Assembly: GCA_009829735.1 (NCBI GenBank)
Contig: CM020619.1
Location: 2,858,590 to 2,922,589, forward strand
Origin: Pyropia yezoensis
Lineage: Eukaryota > Rhodophyta > Bangiophyceae > Bangiales > Bangiaceae
DNA length: 64,000 nucleotides
Direction: 5' to 3'
A program made the position numbers and the translations under genes. Below the pieces are notes generated by a model. That model ran no database searches, was not told the DNA's origin, and saw only the letters and a list, made by a program, of their open reading frames with translations. Shown here piece by piece: positions 61,301 through 64,000 of the stretch (position 1 is its first letter; each line of letters begins with the position of its first letter).

Positions 61301-62386
61301 CGAGCAATCCCGCTGAGGACCATCACGGCTCTGGATGTCACGTCAGCCTTTTGCGAGTACTGGATAGCTGCCTACGGCCCTCCAGACTCCGTCTTAACCG
61401 ACAACGGTCCCCAGTTTGCATCCCTGTTCTTCCAAGGAGTCTGTGACCTGATGGGCATCAAGAACTTGTACACTACGACGTACCACCCTCAAACGAACGG
61501 CCAGGTGGAACGATTCAACCGGACCCTAGTAGACATGCTACGGCACTACGTGGAGGAGCACCAAGAAGACTGGGACGAGCTCCTGGCTGTCCTCACTCTA
61601 GCCTACAACTCCCGAGTTCACCGGACAACGGGAGTCGCTCCACTCGACTTTGTCACCCCAAGGCGGCTGACCAACTTCTCCCTGGAAAGAATACCAGATG
61701 GTCTCCAGCCTGCACTGAAGTCAGGTCCCAAGGCAAAGGATGAGTTCCTGGAACAACTGAAGCTCCTGCTCCCAAGAGTTAAGGAGTCAATCTCGAAGAC
61801 CCAGGAGCGATACAAGCGGGGCTATGACAAGGGCGTTCGGGAAAAGAACAAGGAACTGGGTGGCGACTGGGTTTTTGTGGACAACCATAGCAAGACCCGG
61901 GGGAAGCTGGAATCGAAGACGGATGGACCTTATGAGATCCTGAATACGGACGGTTGGACCTTTCTTCTAGACGTGGATGGCTCCCCGTACCGCGTGAGCA
62001 GCGACCATGTCACCCGAGCTCCACAGCCAAGCCAACGGGACTTGACCCGGCGCAAGCGGGCCCCAGTACCCTGGCTATCCCAAGAAGAAGGTCGGGAATA
62101 TGTCTACGTCAAGTTTGTGGACCATGCCTGGAGAGACGGACGCCTGTACCTGCGAGTACGCTGGTTCGGTTTTAACCCGGCAGATGATACCTGGGAACCC
62201 TCAAACCGGCTACCCATCGCGGATGTCTGTGCCTACACGCGACGGAACGGGATAGAGGGCACTCCAGTGGCCAGAGCCGGCAAGATTCTGGAGTCGGACT
62301 CGGAGGAGGACCAAGAGGATGGGGCCAACCAAGACCCTCGGGACGAGCCGAGTTCATCCGCAACGGATGCGGAACAAGAGGATTGA
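58274..62386 (+). CDS. pol: pol, chromovirus copy B
   Basis: Protein identical to copy A pol, with the protease DTG, RT YLDD, RNase H, integrase D-D-E and chromodomain all intact and no stops. The open frame starts at 58274 in the -1 phase relative to gag. Confidence 0.93.
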   Translation, partial: GLLGPGKRVGQALSPSVFPNLRRQGTSTCSPLACREKGRQLPAQPVAAWTPCLFKGTLLVLRKENLKINARVRVGDSLPQAVTPVVDTGAGPSVITENLLPPGWRRHAWRAPTRTHIVDASGQTLRPLGRLSVAIYVNNEPMLFPFLVVKTLSVPLILGWDFQKQHVKSILPGEGKVQFNHGFVSPVLEHLDAKVRVAKSKRERIPPSTLTLFKPVLLPPRSETKVQVTTRIAGQWLIYGRKEFLAKHRLYLAHGHHKKVERHTPFSVLIVNVSRKPITLAKGTRVGTAEPYRGSARAMSKEDLLNLQQELASNLTALDVPPKQEQAGSATPKPEQAPPGMPKVKQENVPPDLNEALEKLLQEYRHLWSGELGKMDATLHRIQLKPEAKPVHMQPYRAGPHRRDEIEKQVNKMLKMDVIEPSDGEWAFPVVVVPKTGGHFRFCVDNRRLNEMTVKDVYPIPRMDDCLDFLGDATLFSTLDCNAGYWQIPLADEDMDKTTFTCHLGLFRCKRLPFGLTNAPATFQRAIDIILSGLRWRTCLVYLDDIIVFSKTPAEHLEHLREVLALLSKAGVTLKAEKCHLFETEVEYLGHVLSPGELRVNEKSIKALRHARQPKTQTELKSFLGMCNVYRRFVRDYALIARPLTKLTSKKLPAQLPVFDEKQTAAFEELKKRLTTTPVLALPKREGQFVLETDACGVQVGCSLLQQQPDGHFLPIGYYSRVLTPAEKNYSTTERECLAVVWACFLLRPYLEGQEFLIRMDHASLRWLLCMDSSQGRVARWRLRLSEFKYKVCTRAGREHHCADTMSRLETPAADTGPIPEEIPCFILPNVGRGWHAPLYETPEAHQPVTIHRMLEAQLTDPQCLELHHQMDLNRNSRFSESTDGLLVRVSPFDGATQVYVPRGLRADILRLEHSSPQAGHPGINRMYASMRRHYYWETMASDVHKYLEACVSCARNRLSQRKKTSKLRLFPAAEPFASLSMDILGPLPETSSGNIYLLIICDRFSKFTRAIPLRTITALDVTSAFCEYWIAAYGPPDSVLTDNGPQFASLFFQGVCDLMGIKNLYTTTYHPQTNGQVERFNRTLVDMLRHYVEEHQEDWDELLAVLTLAYNSRVHRTTGVAPLDFVTPRRLTNFSLERIPDGLQPALKSGPKAKDEFLEQLKLLLPRVKESISKTQERYKRGYDKGVREKNKELGGDWVFVDNHSKTRGKLESKTDGPYEILNTDGWTFLLDVDGSPYRVSSDHVTRAPQPSQRDLTRRKRAPVPWLSQEEGREYVYVKFVDHAWRDGRLYLRVRWFGFNPADDTWEPSNRLPIADVCAYTRRNGIEGTPVARAGKILESDSEEDQEDGANQDPRDEPSSSATDAEQED
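58289..58295 (+). promoter_or_regulatory. GGGAAAC -1 frameshift site, copy B
   Basis: Same heptamer, phase and distance to the gag stop as in copy A; the downstream hairpin is at 58360-58383. Confidence 0.7.
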
Positions 62387-62531
62387 GAAGAAGGGAACGG
62401 GTATATCAAGGAGAACACGCAATACAAGCATGGAACAATCAAGGAAAACAAGCACCCGCTCGGGCAACCCTTCTCTCCCCCTCTTCCCTCCTCGCTTCTC
62501 CCAAGACCCTCACCCTCCTTGCCTCCAACTA

Positions 62532-64000
62532 CTACTCCCGGCGCGGACGCTGAGCCGCGGGAGTGTCCTCCAGCGCTGCCTCCGCGGCACGACGGGAACC
62601 GGAGGAAGACGGGATGACGTAGTGCGGTGGACGCGGTGCATCCCGGTATGACGCCATCGGAGTAGTACCGGTAGTTGCCGGGGGCTCCCGCTCATCCAGA
62701 TATGCCCGTCGGCGCCCCTGGAAGCCAGTGAAGGTTTCTGACCACTGCTGGGCCAAGCCATGCCGCGTCAAGGTCGCCAGAAGTTCGCCAACCACCGGGC
62801 TGTTCGACATCTGGCCGCTGTCCGCGCAAGCAAACACCCGGTCAACCACGTTGTTTAAGACGCTGGCGTAAGTACCCAGTACCAGGGAGGACCCAACGCC
62901 TTCAACCTGCACCGGAAGACGACCCAGCTGGTCTTCAATCATACCGACGTCGTACTGGTCGCATGTCGGACCACCTTGGACCAGGTACCAGTCAGGCACC
63001 CGGAAGCAGGTAAGGCGCAGAGTCGGCGCCGGAATCTCGAACCGCCCCGAGGATGACACCACCGGACGGTCCACAACGGCCCCCGAAACCGGAGTACCCA
63101 ACTCCAGCGGAGGCACAGCGCCGCCGGCGTTGGAAGAAGGCGTCCGAGGCGGAGCGGCCGGAGTGGTAGGCGACCGCACGGTCACCCCCAGACTCGCCGC
63201 AGACAGGCGCGGTGCCGGAGGAGCTTGAAGTACCGGCACAGCCGGAACAGGGCGTGAACGCGCCGGCGACGGTTCAGGCGAGGCCACCGGGGCGACAGGT
63301 GCAACAGGAGGAAGCGGAGCCGCCGCAGACGCCTGACCGACCGCCGCGGCCCATCCCGACTCCTGCACCGGCGGCCCAACTGGCAGAAGATCAAGGGCGG
63401 CCGGGGCAGGAAAGCTACCTAGCTGCGGCGACGCCGGAAGCGGCGTCGCCAGCTGCACCTTGGCCGGAGAAGACTGGTAGACCACCTGCGCCCAACCGAA
63501 GCCATCCCGACGCGGGCGGTTCTGGTCGGCAATCGCGTTCAAGAAGTTCCGGTCATGCACCGGCACCAGACGCCGGAAGTCAGTCATCGCCTGGAAGAGC
63601 CCCTTGTACTCTTCGTCCTGGCTGCACAGGAAGTCGACGGTCAACTTGTCGACAATCCAGACCATCAGGAGGTCAGGGAAAAACCAAAGCCGGTTGGACA
63701 CCAAGACCTCGTGAAGCCAGTGGTTGGCCGCCAAGACTGTCATCTCGGACGTGTACATCATGTACTGGATCGAGTGGAAGAAGCCCTTGATCGACGCCTG
63801 AGTCAAGGCGTCCAAGAAGTACCAGGTGAAGGGGATGCTGGAAGGAGCAAACCCGACCGGGATCTCGACTTCCTGCTGCTGCGGGATGACCTTGGGGTAG
63901 TACGCCGCCCGGTTAGCCTTATCCAGCTTCCAGAACTCCTGATGTTTGCAGCTCACGAGGAAGTCACGCTGACGGCCGCGTCGCTCGCCTTGCTCCCGTG
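62532..64000 (-). CDS. unknown protein encoded antisense to the chromovirus, copy B, partial
   Basis: An uninterrupted minus-strand frame of at least 488 codons that runs off the window edge, so its start is not seen. It begins 145 bp after the pol stop, tail to tail. The N-terminal ~165 residues look like a folded domain rich in aromatic residues (FWKLDKANRAAYYPK, FTWYFLDALTQASIKGFFHS, VLAANHWLHEVLVSNRLWFF, MTDFRRLVPVHDRNFLNAI). A Pro/Ala/Val linker follows, then a second compact part (LTCFRVPDWYLVQGGPTC, YASVLNNVVDRVFACAD, ELLATLTRHGLAQQW) and a basic Arg-rich end that could be a nuclear signal. No known gag, envelope, tether or host domain was recognised. Codon use is like gag/pol, not like the GC-extreme host genes. 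Additional antisense ORFs are known in some plant Ty3/gypsy elements. Confidence 0.75.
   Translation of the reverse strand, partial: REQGERRGRQRDFLVSCKHQEFWKLDKANRAAYYPKVIPQQQEVEIPVGFAPSSIPFTWYFLDALTQASIKGFFHSIQYMMYTSEMTVLAANHWLHEVLVSNRLWFFPDLLMVWIVDKLTVDFLCSQDEEYKGLFQAMTDFRRLVPVHDRNFLNAIADQNRPRRDGFGWAQVVYQSSPAKVQLATPLPASPQLGSFPAPAALDLLPVGPPVQESGWAAAVGQASAAAPLPPVAPVAPVASPEPSPARSRPVPAVPVLQAPPAPRLSAASLGVTVRSPTTPAAPPRTPSSNAGGAVPPLELGTPVSGAVVDRPVVSSSGRFEIPAPTLRLTCFRVPDWYLVQGGPTCDQYDVGMIEDQLGRLPVQVEGVGSSLVLGTYASVLNNVVDRVFACADSGQMSNSPVVGELLATLTRHGLAQQWSETFTGFQGRRRAYLDEREPPATTGTTPMASYRDAPRPPHYVIPSSSGSRRAAEAALEDTPAAQRPRRE

Larger units (their letters stand above)
56107..64000 (+). mobile_element. Ty3/gypsy chromovirus, copy B (continues past the window)
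   Basis: Near-identical to copy A at a constant offset of 8551-8553 bp. Gag and Pol translate to the same proteins, and the few differences seen are one-base length differences in short homopolymers (one C in the LTR, two in the antisense ORF). It starts inside the LTR at the gap edge (56107-56328), with the primer-binding site at 56333-56349. Confidence 0.9.

Noticed and set aside
1..64000. tRNA, rRNA or other structured RNA genes
   Set aside because: No cloverleaf or rRNA core sequence was recognised by eye. A tRNAscan or Rfam run would be decisive.

Overview
The window is nuclear DNA of a eukaryote, most likely a bangiophyte red alga of the Porphyra/Pyropia kind, though the sequence does not prove this. 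Host genes are extremely GC-rich, with alanine, glycine and proline runs and third positions that are almost all G or C. Most are uninterrupted, and bacterial operon signs are absent. Intergenic DNA is full of C/G homopolymers. LTR retrotransposons and a pogo-type DNA transposon fill more than a third of the window and have clearly lower GC.

Region 1 (1-21.3 kb) is gene-dense. In order it holds an M20 amidohydrolase of the auxin-conjugate hydrolase type (+), a 1613-residue pentatricopeptide repeat protein (+), a bZIP transcription factor (-), nicastrin, the ectodomain subunit of gamma-secretase (+, reading frame broken in a C16 run), a small single-pass membrane protein (+), and the retromer subunit VPS29 (-). 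VPS29 is unlike its neighbours in being split into about seven exons. The region closes with a 77-bp tandem duplication of a TATA-containing promoter that leads into a 16-codon ORF.

Region 2 (21.5-34.6 kb) is a nest of mobile elements. A pogo/Tigger-like DNA transposon is cut inside its transposase gene by LTR elements. These include a decayed Ty3/gypsy chromovirus, a 469-bp solo LTR with an intact AAAGG target duplication, and a minus-strand element with a different gag. The transposase 3' part resumes at 30331, and a second transposon copy with stops and a frameshift follows directly.

Region 3 (34.6-46.4 kb) returns to host genes: a secreted protein with a choice-of-anchor A-like domain (+), an FkbM-family methyltransferase with a signal anchor (+) and a 15-repeat ankyrin protein (-). 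Between them lie duplicated TATA segments, a pair of perfect hairpins and transposase relics.

Region 4 (46.4-64 kb) starts with the 5' LTR and gag start of a second retroelement family. An intact chromovirus (LTR, gag, pol with protease, RT, RNase H, integrase and chromodomain) interrupts it. After a 500-N gap an essentially identical second copy runs to the window end. Two features of this element stand out. Pol lies in the -1 frame and is reached through a GGGAAAC slippery heptamer two codons before the gag stop. Downstream of pol there is a long ORF of unknown function on the opposite strand.
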